A stretch of DNA of 12,459 bases from Enteractinococcus sp. (lineage in GTDB: Bacteria; Actinomycetota; Actinomycetes; Actinomycetales; Micrococcaceae), in contig JAJUIX010000011.1 of NCBI GenBank assembly GCA_029267455.1, forward strand, positions 1-12,459. The letters are read 5' to 3'. Of the stretch, positions 6,356-12,459 are shown piece after piece. The position numbers and the translations under genes were made by a program. Position 1 is the stretch's first letter; the number at the start of each line of letters is the position of its first letter. Below the pieces are notes generated by a model. It saw only the letters and a program-made list of their open reading frames with translations, was not told the origin of the DNA and made no database searches.

Positions 6356-6796
6356 ATGACTTTCTCAGTCTATCTTTCCGGCGAGATTCACACCGATTGG
6401 CGTGATGAGATCAAGCGCGGCGCGGAAGCCGCAGGACTGGACGTGGAGTTCACCGCGCCGGTGACCGACCACCCTGCTAGCGACGCCGCCGGCGACCATC
6501 TGGGCGAAACCGAAAGCCAATTCTGGCGCGATCACCAGTCCGCCAAGGTCAATGCCATTCGCACGCGCACCCTGATCGAGAAGGCTGACATGGTAGTGGT
6601 GCGCTTCGGGGACAAATACAAGCAGTGGAACGCCGCCTTCGATGCTGGCTACTGCGCTGCGCTGGGTAAACCCTATGTGACCCTTCACGATGCGGATATC
6701 GTCCATCCGCTAAAGGAAGTTGACGCTGAGGCTCATGCCTGGTGCACGACAACCGATCAGGTCGTGGAGACCCTGCGGTACGTGCTCAAAGCGTGA
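6356..6796 (+). CDS. ytoQ: YtoQ family protein (nucleoside 2-deoxyribosyltransferase-like)
   Basis: A 146-residue cytoplasmic protein, the usual size for the YtoQ family (Pfam Nuc_deoxyri_tr3). It opens with the diagnostic VYLSGEIHTDWR (5-16) and has the nucleotide-binding fold signature of nucleoside deoxyribosyltransferases: IEKADMVVVRFGDKYKQWN (74-92) followed by AAFDAGYCAALGKP (93-106). Classical deoxyribosyltransferases carry a catalytic Glu in the equivalent GYA-preceding position; here it is Asp97. The family has no established reaction that I know of; salvage or hydrolysis of a modified nucleoside is the fold-based guess. The ATG at 6356 follows AAGGA by ten bases. It stands alone between two terminators, so genome context gives no partner. 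Confidence 0.93.
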   Translation: MTFSVYLSGEIHTDWRDEIKRGAEAAGLDVEFTAPVTDHPASDAAGDHLGETESQFWRDHQSAKVNAIRTRTLIEKADMVVVRFGDKYKQWNAAFDAGYCAALGKPYVTLHDADIVHPLKEVDAEAHAWCTTTDQVVETLRYVLKA

Positions 6797-6803
6797 TTCC
6801 GTG

Positions 6804-6833
6804 GGCCCAGGCGTTCGTCCTGGCCTTCGGTTT
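6804..6833 (+). terminator. intrinsic terminator after ytoQ
   Basis: The stem GGCCCAGG / CCTGGCC has one bulged C and a CGTTCGT loop, and is followed by TTCGGTTT. Both the stem and the trailing TTCGGTTTAT recall the classical rrnB T1 layout. It begins eight bases after the stop codon. Confidence 0.65.
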
Positions 6834-6979
6834 ATGTGGCTTTGCCGCCGGAGACTGAAGATGTTTGATCGGCATCTATCAGAATCTTCTTGTTTAAAGT
6901 AGATAGAGCAGTAGCACGACAATCGATGAATTGGTGTGAAAATCCGCGATGGACTATTCGCTCAAGGTAGCGTGAAAAA

Positions 6980-6985
6980 TAATTT
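6980..6985 (+). promoter_or_regulatory. possible -10 box of the lipoprotein gene
   Basis: TAATTT matches the TANNNT pattern, with a poor -35 (TTCGCT, 6957-6962) 17 bases upstream. The predicted start of transcription (about 6992) would cut off the Shine-Dalgarno GAAGGA, so this may not be the real promoter. Confidence 0.2.
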
Positions 6986-6999
6986 GAGAAGGATGAACC

Positions 7000-7611
7000 A
7001 TGACCATACCACCGGCTCGTGGTAGATCTTATGCTGCCCTAGCTCTGGTAGCTGTTTTCGCGCTGACCGCATGTTCTGGAGAGCTAGCCGATACCAGTGA
7101 TAATGCAGGTTCCACGACCCAAGAAGAACCGAAGCTCCCCTCAGCGGAACCGGGTATTGTCTTTGCAGATTTTCCAGAATCAGTCGCTGCGGCAGAAACG
7201 TTTCGTCCGGAACAGGATGAGGTCACAACCCCAGTCGGTACTCTAACCATTCACAACGTTGAGGTTGTGGAAACGGTCCCGGCGGCGGCCGTGGAAGTTA
7301 AAACAAGAGAGTTTGAAGGTGAAGCCCGCCCAGCTGATGGGGAAATCTTCCGCATTCTCAATCTCAGTTTCACCTCTGATGCGAGTGAAGTGGCCGAAAG
7401 CGAGGACCAGCCCTACCCGGTCTTGGCGTTGCGTTCCAGCGATCTCAACCTTCATTTGTCTCACCTCGTCACAGGGCAAGAACACCGCATCCTACTGTCA
7501 TTGCCCGAAGACGAGCAAGCGCACTTAGTGGTGTCTTATCAAGGAGATCAGCAATACGTAGATGTTGCGACTGGCGAGCTTCTGGATGAAGGCGTAGAGA
7601 ATACACTTTGA
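7000..7611 (+). CDS. secreted lipoprotein of unknown function
   Basis: A 203-residue exported lipoprotein. The signal peptide has a short basic start (ARGRS), a hydrophobic core (YAALALVAVFA) and the lipobox LTAC with Cys25 as the lipidated residue, so the mature protein is anchored to the outer face of the cytoplasmic membrane. A Ser/Thr/Asp/Pro-rich linker (26-55) precedes a domain of about 140 residues that reads as mostly beta (alternating TLTIHNVEVVET, GEIFRILNLSFTS, AHLVVSYQGDQQYVDV). This resembles immunoglobulin-like extracytoplasmic domains such as DUF4352, but only loosely. The protein is strongly acidic. The GAAGGA ribosome site is seven bases before the ATG. Neighbours are unrelated, so function stays open. 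Confidence 0.85.
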   Translation: MTIPPARGRSYAALALVAVFALTACSGELADTSDNAGSTTQEEPKLPSAEPGIVFADFPESVAAAETFRPEQDEVTTPVGTLTIHNVEVVETVPAAAVEVKTREFEGEARPADGEIFRILNLSFTSDASEVAESEDQPYPVLALRSSDLNLHLSHLVTGQEHRILLSLPEDEQAHLVVSYQGDQQYVDVATGELLDEGVENTL

Positions 7612-7629
7612 GTAAATACTCACTTAGGG

Positions 7630-7657
7630 TTGGGCATTGTTACTCAAGTCAGATAAT
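7630..7657 (+). promoter_or_regulatory. possible promoter of the 2H phosphoesterase gene
   Basis: TTGGGC (7630-7635) and GATAAT (7652-7657) are spaced by 16 bases in an AT-richer gap, giving a leader of about 40 bases before the ATG at 7706. The spacing is plausible, but the -35 is imperfect. Confidence 0.4.
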
Positions 7658-7705
7658 GGTTCGTAGAGGATGTACCGGACCGAGTGAGTGAGGCGGGGAT
7701 ACACA

Positions 7706-8242
7706 ATGGCGTCACCTGAAAATATTCTCTTACACCTTTCCGAGGATGAAGAGCAGCAGGTTCGAGAGGTGTTCGCGCGCCTCGAGGAGCGGGGATTCCC
7801 CTCGCAGAAACAGACGCCTCACATCACCATCACCTTTTCGCCGGCCATGGCAGATCACGTCGTCCAGCGGGCGGCGGAATTACTCCCGTCGACGATTCCT
7901 GCGCCTTTTCGTCGCGAGGGCACAGTGGTCTTCGGGACGAAACGCAAACAGACTGTGGCTTGGTTACTCGAAACTTCCGATGAACTGGAGCTTGCTGCCC
8001 GTGAGATCAGCGCACTTAATCCCAACGGACGTGGCCCCCGCTGGATCCCACATTTGACGATGGGACTGCGACTGCCACGTGAGATAGTTCCCGATTACAT
8101 ACGTGCGCTCGATGAACTGACATCCACTCATCTCAAAGAATTGACTGCGGTGCGGGCCGCGTACTGGCGTCCGCGAACTCAAGAGCTTACTGTTCTTGCT
8201 GCAGCGGATTCGACGGCTGACATAGTCACTAAGGCGAACTAG
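7706..8242 (+). CDS. 2'-5' RNA ligase/2H phosphoesterase family protein (LigT-like)
   Basis: A 178-residue cytoplasmic 2H phosphoesterase. The two hallmark HxT motifs are PHITITF (38-44, His39/Thr41) and PHLTMGL (115-121, His116/Thr118). They are about 75 residues apart, as in bacterial LigT/ThpR-like proteins and YjcG-type proteins. Such enzymes act on 2',3'-cyclic or 2',5' phosphodiester bonds in RNA fragments, but the substrate of this branch is unknown. I take the ATG at 7706 as start because AGGCGGGG lies seven bases upstream; an in-frame GTG at 7688 would add six residues without a better site. It appears to be a single-gene unit. Confidence 0.87.
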   Translation: MASPENILLHLSEDEEQQVREVFARLEERGFPSQKQTPHITITFSPAMADHVVQRAAELLPSTIPAPFRREGTVVFGTKRKQTVAWLLETSDELELAAREISALNPNGRGPRWIPHLTMGLRLPREIVPDYIRALDELTSTHLKELTAVRAAYWRPRTQELTVLAAADSTADIVTKAN

Positions 8243-8317
8243 CTTTAGGCAGGGAGTACTCCGGCCTCCATGTAGCTGTAGCGGCGCCCGTCATGAGCCG
8301 ATAAGCTGTTTTTGAGA

Positions 8318-8336
8318 CGCTTGCCGAAGGCGAGCG
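8318..8336. terminator. hairpin between the 2H phosphoesterase and methyltransferase genes
   Basis: CGCTTGCC-GAA-GGCGAGCG is an 8-bp stem (one T-G pair) with a three-base loop, preceded by a run of T. It sits 76 bases after the phosphoesterase stop and 31 bases before the next start. There is no T-run downstream, so terminator function is uncertain. Confidence 0.35.
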
Positions 8337-8366
8337 CACCCCGAGGTTGAGTTCTGAGAGCTGGAC

Positions 8367-8873
8367 ATGAGCGTTGCCAATGAGAAATCCCTTTCGGGTA
8401 TCAGTCGGCCCAAACTGCCCCTACCTCCGCCAGCGTTAGTCGGCCTCGCGTTTGGTGCTCAAGTGCTGTTGAGCAAGCGTCGTGCAAGCTCGACAGGATC
8501 GCGGATCGCTGGCCTGCTGATCGCGGGAGCCTCGATCTCACTCGACGTTGCAGCCACCCTAGAATTCAAACGAAACAACACGACCATGGACCCGATTACG
8601 CTTGATGCCACGAGCCTGGTTGAAACGGGGCCCTATCGGTGGACGCGTAACCCCATGTACCTTGGCGCCACCGGCCTGCTTGTGGCTCACGCCGTGGCGC
8701 GGCGTTCATGGCCAGCTCTGATCCCAGCGGCAGTCTTTGCTACGCTCATCGATCGCTTCCAGATCCCAGCCGAAGAGGCCGCCATGCGACAACTTTTCGG
8801 CTCTGAGTATGAACGCTATCTGGCGGGGAGGCCGCGGTGGCTCGGGCCTGTACCCCGTCGTCGTGATGCATAG
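8367..8873 (+). CDS. isoprenylcysteine carboxyl methyltransferase-like membrane protein
   Basis: A 168-residue membrane protein of the ICMT/phospholipid methyltransferase (PEMT) superfamily. The S-adenosylmethionine-binding signature GPYRWTRNPMYLG is at 88-100, and the C-terminal conserved block EEAAMRQLFGSEYERYL is at 136-152, followed by the usual PRW. Hydrophobic segments lie at about 22-36, 47-65, 98-111 and 114-130. Bacterial members are mostly uncharacterised and may methylate lipids, isoprenoid-type or small acidic groups; prokaryotes lack the prenyl-CaaX substrate, so the name should be read as a fold label. The ribosome site is weak (GAGAG six bases before the ATG). It ends 156 bp before the flavoprotein gene on the same strand. 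Confidence 0.87.
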   Translation: MSVANEKSLSGISRPKLPLPPPALVGLAFGAQVLLSKRRASSTGSRIAGLLIAGASISLDVAATLEFKRNNTTMDPITLDATSLVETGPYRWTRNPMYLGATGLLVAHAVARRSWPALIPAAVFATLIDRFQIPAEEAAMRQLFGSEYERYLAGRPRWLGPVPRRRDA

Positions 8874-8987
8874 CCTGCTCGATGGTTCGCGGGCATAGCG
8901 GCGACGCTGACGAACTCGTCCATGGGGTGAAATACCCATACGCTCCAGCACAAGATGGGCACTCTTTCCGATGTCACCCCGACTTCG

Positions 8988-9012
8988 ATTCCGTAGCGTA
9001 AGGAATACGGAA
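8988..9012 (+). promoter_or_regulatory. operator-like nested palindrome upstream of the flavoprotein gene
   Basis: Two overlapping symmetries are present: TTCCGTA (8989-8995) with TACGGAA (9006-9012) at ten-base spacing, and the 19-bp imperfect palindrome ATTCCgTAGCGTAaGGAAT (8988-9006). They lie 17 bases before the start codon, where a bound regulator would block transcription or initiation. The binding protein is unknown; the size fits a TetR- or MerR-type dimer. Confidence 0.4.
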
Positions 9013-9029
9013 CGGCATCGGGAGGGGTC

Positions 9030-10142
9030 ATGAAAACACAATACGTAGAAGCCGTTATTATTGGGGCTGGTCAGGCCGGACTGTCGGCTGCGTATCATTT
9101 GCAGCGCAGGGGAGTGGAATGCCTCGTGCTCGACGGGATCTCCCGAATTGGGGACCAGTGGCGAGATCGCTATGACAGTCTTCGTCTCTTCACACCGGCT
9201 TACGCTGACAGCCTTGATGGCTTAGATTTCCCTGGTGATCGGCAAGCATTTCCAAGCAAAGATGACATGGCTGAGTACTTAGCGCTGTATGCTCTCACCC
9301 ACGAGCTTCCTGTCCGGTTACGCAGCCAAGTGCGGCGATTGACTACAGGAGCTGACGGCGGCTACGTCGTCGAACTGGAACAAGAGCAGCAACCACAACG
9401 CCTCACCTGCGACGTCGTCATCATCGCCACGGGAGCGTTCGGACAAGATCCAAGTATCCCGGGCTTCGCCGACGAGCTAGCGCCGAGTATCCATCAAGTC
9501 CACTCGAGTCGCTACCATGGTCCGGCCGATCTGCCAGAGGGTCCGGTCCTGGTGGTTGGCGCTTCGCACAGCGGTCTAGATCTGGCGTTTGAGCTGGGTG
9601 CAGACCGACAGACCACGTTGGTGGGGCCCGCACGCGGAAACGTTCCTCTTGAGTGGGGCACACGATTAATGCGTGGCGCGTTCCCCCTCATCGAGTTCGT
9701 GTTTCAACATGTGCTGACACGACGCACCCCGATGGGACGCAAGGTGTTCGCGATGTTGCGTCATCACGGTGTACCACAGCTTCGGATCAAGGCACATCAT
9801 CTGGCCGAACGTGGCGTCGAGTGGATCCAAGAACACATCGTTGGTGTTTCAGACGATGGTCTGCCGCAGCTAGCGAATGGTCGCACATTTGAGATCAACA
9901 GCGTTGTGTGGGCCACCGGTTTCAAACACGACTACTCGTGGGTTGATCTGCCACTTCCTATCGAGGACGGGTGGCCGGTCGAATATCGAGGCGTCGTGAA
10001 AGAGTTGCCGGGATTGTATTTCCTTGGCTTAGCCTTCCAGTACGCCTTCGCTTCAGGTGAGATGAGTGGTGTGGGACGGGACGCCGCCTATATTGCCGAT
10101 CGTATCCGGGAACACACAAAGGATCGTGTTCTGGTGGCTTGA
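9030..10142 (+). CDS. FAD-dependent NAD(P)-binding oxidoreductase, CzcO-like flavoprotein monooxygenase
   Basis: A 370-residue cytoplasmic flavoprotein of the CzcO/flavin monooxygenase group (COG2072). The FAD-binding Rossmann motif GAGQAG is at 12-17, the acidic strand end LVLDG at 32-36, and GDQWRDRYDSLRLFTP (41-56) is the usual family block. An ATGAF motif is at 133-137, an FMO-like HQVHSSRYHGP at 155-165, the second Rossmann motif GASHSG (NADPH) at 177-182, and the C-terminal VVWATGFKHDYSW motif near 293-305. It is shorter than true Baeyer-Villiger monooxygenases (about 500 residues) and sits with the small single-oxygenase or reductase members. The substrate is unknown. GGGAGGGG just before the ATG at 9030 fixes the start. 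A nested palindrome upstream suggests regulation, and a strong terminator follows. Confidence 0.9.
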   Translation: MKTQYVEAVIIGAGQAGLSAAYHLQRRGVECLVLDGISRIGDQWRDRYDSLRLFTPAYADSLDGLDFPGDRQAFPSKDDMAEYLALYALTHELPVRLRSQVRRLTTGADGGYVVELEQEQQPQRLTCDVVIIATGAFGQDPSIPGFADELAPSIHQVHSSRYHGPADLPEGPVLVVGASHSGLDLAFELGADRQTTLVGPARGNVPLEWGTRLMRGAFPLIEFVFQHVLTRRTPMGRKVFAMLRHHGVPQLRIKAHHLAERGVEWIQEHIVGVSDDGLPQLANGRTFEINSVVWATGFKHDYSWVDLPLPIEDGWPVEYRGVVKELPGLYFLGLAFQYAFASGEMSGVGRDAAYIADRIREHTKDRVLVA

Positions 10143-10165
10143 ACTACCTCAAGAATCGCGATTAT

Positions 10166-10216
10166 AAAATCCCTGTTGCATCGCCCCTTTGGGCAGCTCA
10201 ACAGGGATTTTTGTCT
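10166..10216 (+). terminator. strong intrinsic terminator after the CzcO-like gene
   Basis: AAAATCCCTGTTG (10166-10178) and CAACAGGGATTTT (10199-10211) form a perfect 13-bp stem. The loop contains a nested GCCC-CTTT-GGGC hairpin. The stem runs into TTTTTGTCTGT. Because of the A-run on the 5' side it could also work on the minus strand. Confidence 0.88.
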
Positions 10217-10249
10217 GTCCCTCTGAGACCTACATTCTTCGGTGCGGAC

Positions 10250-10261
10250 TAGAATGAGGTT
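10250..10261 (+). promoter_or_regulatory. candidate leaderless promoter of the LuxR gene (-10 box)
   Basis: TAGAAT (10250-10255) fits TANNNT and is separated from the ATG at 10262 by six bases (GAGGTT). This is the same spacing as at the hydrolase and membrane-protein genes. The GAGG in between is only two bases from the ATG, too close for a Shine-Dalgarno. There is no clear -35. Confidence 0.45.
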
Positions 10262-11893
10262 ATGGACGTGGTCAAAGCACTTCACCGTGCTCGCGAGGCT
10301 TACGAGCGTCGCGAATGGCTCACCGCCTATAAGACACTGTCGGATCTCGATAACACAGCGCTCCCGGCAACTGATTTCATCACCCTCGCAGATAGTGCCG
10401 AACTTCCCGGGCATTCCAATGATGCAATCCAGGCATTGCAACGCGCTCATCATTCCGCCCTGGGCGCTGCTGAGCCGCTGATCGCAGCCCGCGCGGCCGC
10501 ACGCCTAGCAATGATTCTGGCCTTCCGAGGGGAAACTGCAGTAGCGGCTGGTTGGATTGCCGGCGGCGAGCGGCTGCTGAACGAACTGGATCGCGACGTC
10601 GCGGAACGTGGGTACCTTCTCATCGGACGGATGTTTGAGCGCATTGGCGTGGGCGATATTGAAGGGGCTGCTCCGTTGCCACCTCGGATCATTGAGTGTG
10701 GCCGTCACCATGGCGATGCCAACCTGTTGGCGATGGGGCTCAACCAGCAAGGACGGGTGCTGACCGTCTTTGGTCAGATTGTCGAAGGAGTTCGCTTCCT
10801 TGATGAGGCCATGACCGGTGTCGTCTCGGGTGAAGTCGATGAGCCGCTGATTGCCGGCGAGGTGTATTGCTCCATGATTGAGGCGTGCCAGTGGATCGGG
10901 GACTGGGGTCGAGCCGCCCAGTGGACCCGTGCGCTCACGACGTGGTGTGACGAGCAGTTTGGCCTGGTGGCCTTCACCGGACAGTGTGCCGTACACCGGG
11001 CACAGCTGATGCGCTTCAATGGTGCCTTTCGGGACGCCGTCGAAGAATTGGAGCGAGCAGTCGAGCGGTATCGGGCCGCCGGCAATGACGATGCCGTTGC
11101 ACTGGCCTATACCGAGCGTGGAGATGTACTGCGTCTGCTCGGGGACCTCGAAGGAGCCGAACAAGCCTACGCTGATGCGGTCGTGCACGGTAGCGACGCC
11201 CAGCCTGGCCGCGCACTTCTGAGTTGGTGCCGCGGCGACCTCGACCAGGCAGTAGCGACGGTGCGACGAATTCTGGAATCAACCCACGGGGCCATCTTCC
11301 GGCATCGGCTGATCCCCGGTTGCATCGAGGTCCTAGTTGCTGCGGGCAACGTCGACGATGCAGGCGGGCTCGCTGATGAACTCTCCGCTATCGCTGAGGA
11401 CTTTGGCAGCGTGGCTGTGCGTGCCGCAGCGGGGACAGCCATGGCCCACGTCGGGATTGCACGGGGCGAATTGGATGCCGCACTGGCGGCCGCCAAGTCG
11501 GCTCTGCATTCCTGGTTGCAACTTGATGCTGCCTATGAGGTGGCGCGTTCGCGACTTCTGATCGGACGAGCACTGCAACTTCTCGGGGATGACGAGGGCG
11601 CGGTCCTCGAACTACGAACTGCCTTGGCTGCGTTTGCCTCTCAGGGTGCGCTGTCGGATGCCCGCGAAGCAGCTCGGCTACTCGGCGAAGATGATCGCCC
11701 CGGCGGGCTCACCACCCGAGAGGTAGAGGTTTTGCGTCTGGTTGCCGCTGGGAGAAGTAACTCGCAGATTGCCAAAGAGTTGCAGTTGTCTATCAAAACG
11801 GTAGCCAGGCACCTGTCAAATATTTTTATCAAGCTCGAGGTAAGCTCCCGGACGCAGGCGGCTGCAGTCGCCCGCCAGCACGGTCTTGTATGA
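10262..11893 (+). CDS. LuxR-type transcriptional regulator with TPR-like sensor domain
   Basis: A 543-residue regulator. Residues from about 1 to 475 are a long all-helical array rich in Ala/Leu/Arg with repeated TPR-like helix pairs (for example RFNGAFRDAVEELERAVERY, and LRLLGDLEGAEQAYADAV at about 297-314). The C-terminal 62 residues form a canonical LuxR/FixJ HTH: LTTREVEVLRLVAAG, then NSQIAKELQLSIKTVARHLS and KLEVSSRTQAAAVARQ. There is no Walker A motif, so it lacks the ATPase domain of the large LAL/MalT regulators and is not a two-component receiver either. It probably binds a protein or small-molecule signal through the repeats. It lies between two FAD enzymes, which are its likely targets. 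A leaderless-type -10 box supports the ATG at 10262. Confidence 0.9.
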   Translation: MDVVKALHRAREAYERREWLTAYKTLSDLDNTALPATDFITLADSAELPGHSNDAIQALQRAHHSALGAAEPLIAARAAARLAMILAFRGETAVAAGWIAGGERLLNELDRDVAERGYLLIGRMFERIGVGDIEGAAPLPPRIIECGRHHGDANLLAMGLNQQGRVLTVFGQIVEGVRFLDEAMTGVVSGEVDEPLIAGEVYCSMIEACQWIGDWGRAAQWTRALTTWCDEQFGLVAFTGQCAVHRAQLMRFNGAFRDAVEELERAVERYRAAGNDDAVALAYTERGDVLRLLGDLEGAEQAYADAVVHGSDAQPGRALLSWCRGDLDQAVATVRRILESTHGAIFRHRLIPGCIEVLVAAGNVDDAGGLADELSAIAEDFGSVAVRAAAGTAMAHVGIARGELDAALAAAKSALHSWLQLDAAYEVARSRLLIGRALQLLGDDEGAVLELRTALAAFASQGALSDAREAARLLGEDDRPGGLTTREVEVLRLVAAGRSNSQIAKELQLSIKTVARHLSNIFIKLEVSSRTQAAAVARQHGLV

Positions 11894-12218
11894 GTGCAGC
11901 TGGAGGCCCTCTGCCAGCGTCGAGGATCCGGATAACTGGACCTGAGGAAGGCTTGAATTGTTCAATCAGATCCCCAGCCACTTCTGTCACTCCGATAGGG
12001 GAGACTGGGTCCCCACTGGCACATGGTAGAGCCTGCTTCCGAACCGTGTGAGGAGGGTTTGCAGCACCATTGATCGCCCTGCAAGCAGCGCTTAAAGTAT
12101 TACCCACAATCGCGAGGTAGCGTCCCGGTGTTCCTCTCGCCCAATACTGTATTCCGGCCCGGTGAGGTGTGGGCCAAGAGCCGACGAACGCGCCTAACGT
12201 GGCATAGGAGATGAACCG
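11894..12218. other. 325-bp leader region before the FAD-linked oxidase
   Basis: No gene is supported here. Right after the luxR stop there is a modest hairpin (GCTGGAG, 11899-11905, with CTGCCAGC, 11911-11918). Two short symmetric sites could be operators: TTGAA-TTG-TTCAA (11953-11965) and AATACTGTATT (12143-12153). A GGGGA/TCCCC repeat (11998-12014) adds another small stem. A TAACGT (12195-12200) could be a -10 box, but no -35 pairs with it. A minus-strand frame through the whole region looks like chance. Confidence 0.4.
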
Positions 12219-12459
12219 ATGAGTGCCATAGATCCCCGGGAGGGAACCGATCGAGAACTTCACGAGCTAGAGGCTCAACTATCCGGGAGTTTCATTCGAC
12301 CCGAAAACCCGCTCTATGATGAGGCCCGGACGGTGTGGAATGGGATGATAGACCGGCGCCCGCGGGGCATTATCCGTGCCGCATCGGTCGATGACATCGC
12401 CCCGGTACTGGCGGCGGCCCGGCGCACCGGTCTGCCACTAGCAGTACGCGGTGGTGGAC
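12219..12459 (+). CDS. FAD-linked oxidase, berberine-bridge-enzyme type (5' part only)
   Basis: The first 80 codons of a FAD-binding oxidoreductase; the window ends inside it. The visible part is the N-terminal start of an FAD_binding_4 domain: an acidic helix (ELHELEAQL), then RPENPLYDEARTVWNGMID, PRGIIRAASVDDIAPVLAAA and GLPLAVRGGG. This matches the berberine-bridge/6-hydroxynicotine oxidase pattern, where the RGGGH histidine that follows binds FAD covalently; that residue lies just beyond the end. These enzymes oxidise alcohols, sugars or alkaloid-like substrates with oxygen. AGGAG (12206-12210) eight bases before the ATG at 12219 fixes the start; an upstream ATG at 12211 stops at once. 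It lies downstream of the LuxR gene, its likely activator. Confidence 0.88.
   Translation, partial: MSAIDPREGTDRELHELEAQLSGSFIRPENPLYDEARTVWNGMIDRRPRGIIRAASVDDIAPVLAAARRTGLPLAVRGGG

Noticed and set aside
7610..7621. GAGTA-AA-TACTC inverted repeat at the lipoprotein stop
   Set aside because: Five-base AT-rich arms with a two-base loop cannot form a stable terminator, and it is too short to claim as an operator.
4574..8305. Exact 12-base repeat TGAGCCGATAAG at 4574-4585 and 8294-8305
   Set aside because: A few 12-base matches are expected by chance in a window of this size; the flanks do not extend the match.
10505..11188. 227-codon minus-strand open frame inside the LuxR gene
   Set aside because: Antisense to a well-supported TPR/HTH coding sequence; no start signal and no recognisable motif.
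11829..12263. 144-codon minus-strand frame covering the leader of the FAD oxidase
   Set aside because: Overlaps the ends of two real genes, has irregular composition and no ribosome site.
1..12459. Search for CRISPR arrays, transposases, integrases, att sites and tRNA genes
   Set aside because: No regularly spaced repeats, no mobile-element proteins or terminal repeats, and no cloverleaf-like sequence seen on either strand.

Overview
The window looks like chromosomal DNA of an actinobacterium. GC is in the mid-50s percent by eye, GTG starts occur, ribosome sites are AGGAG-like, several TANNNT -10 boxes sit exactly six bases before an ATG (leaderless transcription), and the protein families are typical of the phylum (TPR-LuxR regulator, DHA2 exporter, CzcO-like flavoprotein, LTAC lipobox). 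Genus cannot be fixed from sequence alone; a moderate-GC Micrococcales or Corynebacteriales member is my guess. There is no tRNA, rRNA, insertion sequence, integrase or CRISPR array.

Left part (1-4500): a minus-strand alpha/beta hydrolase (320-1204) with a possible frameshifted gene remnant behind it. Divergent from it is a plus-strand pair: a four-helix membrane protein (1570-2046) and a TetR regulator (2073-2771), followed by a 14-helix DHA2 multidrug exporter (3017-4435). The natural reading is a TetR-controlled efflux locus.

Middle part (4500-9000): mostly single-gene units separated by hairpins. A VOC-family protein (minus) and a DJ-1/PfpI protein (plus) are divergent across a 530-bp gap that may hold one small minus-strand gene (5177-5344). 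Then come YtoQ (nucleoside deoxyribosyltransferase fold), a secreted lipoprotein of unknown function, a 2H phosphoesterase (LigT-like) and an isoprenylcysteine-methyltransferase-like membrane protein. Clear hairpin terminators follow DJ-1 and ytoQ.

Right part (9000-12459): a CzcO-like FAD/NAD(P) oxidoreductase ending in a very good intrinsic terminator, a TPR-LuxR regulator with a probable leaderless start, and, after a 325-bp leader, the first 80 codons of a berberine-bridge-type FAD-linked oxidase cut by the window edge. The regulator probably controls one or both flavoenzymes.

Most genes belong to known families. I do not see a clearly undescribed multi-gene system. The points most worth a second look are the shared leaderless-promoter geometry at three genes, the LuxR/flavoenzyme neighbourhood, the small 55-residue ORF with its own Shine-Dalgarno and hairpin, a compact operator-like palindrome before the CzcO-like gene, and an alpha/beta hydrolase without its usual catalytic acid.
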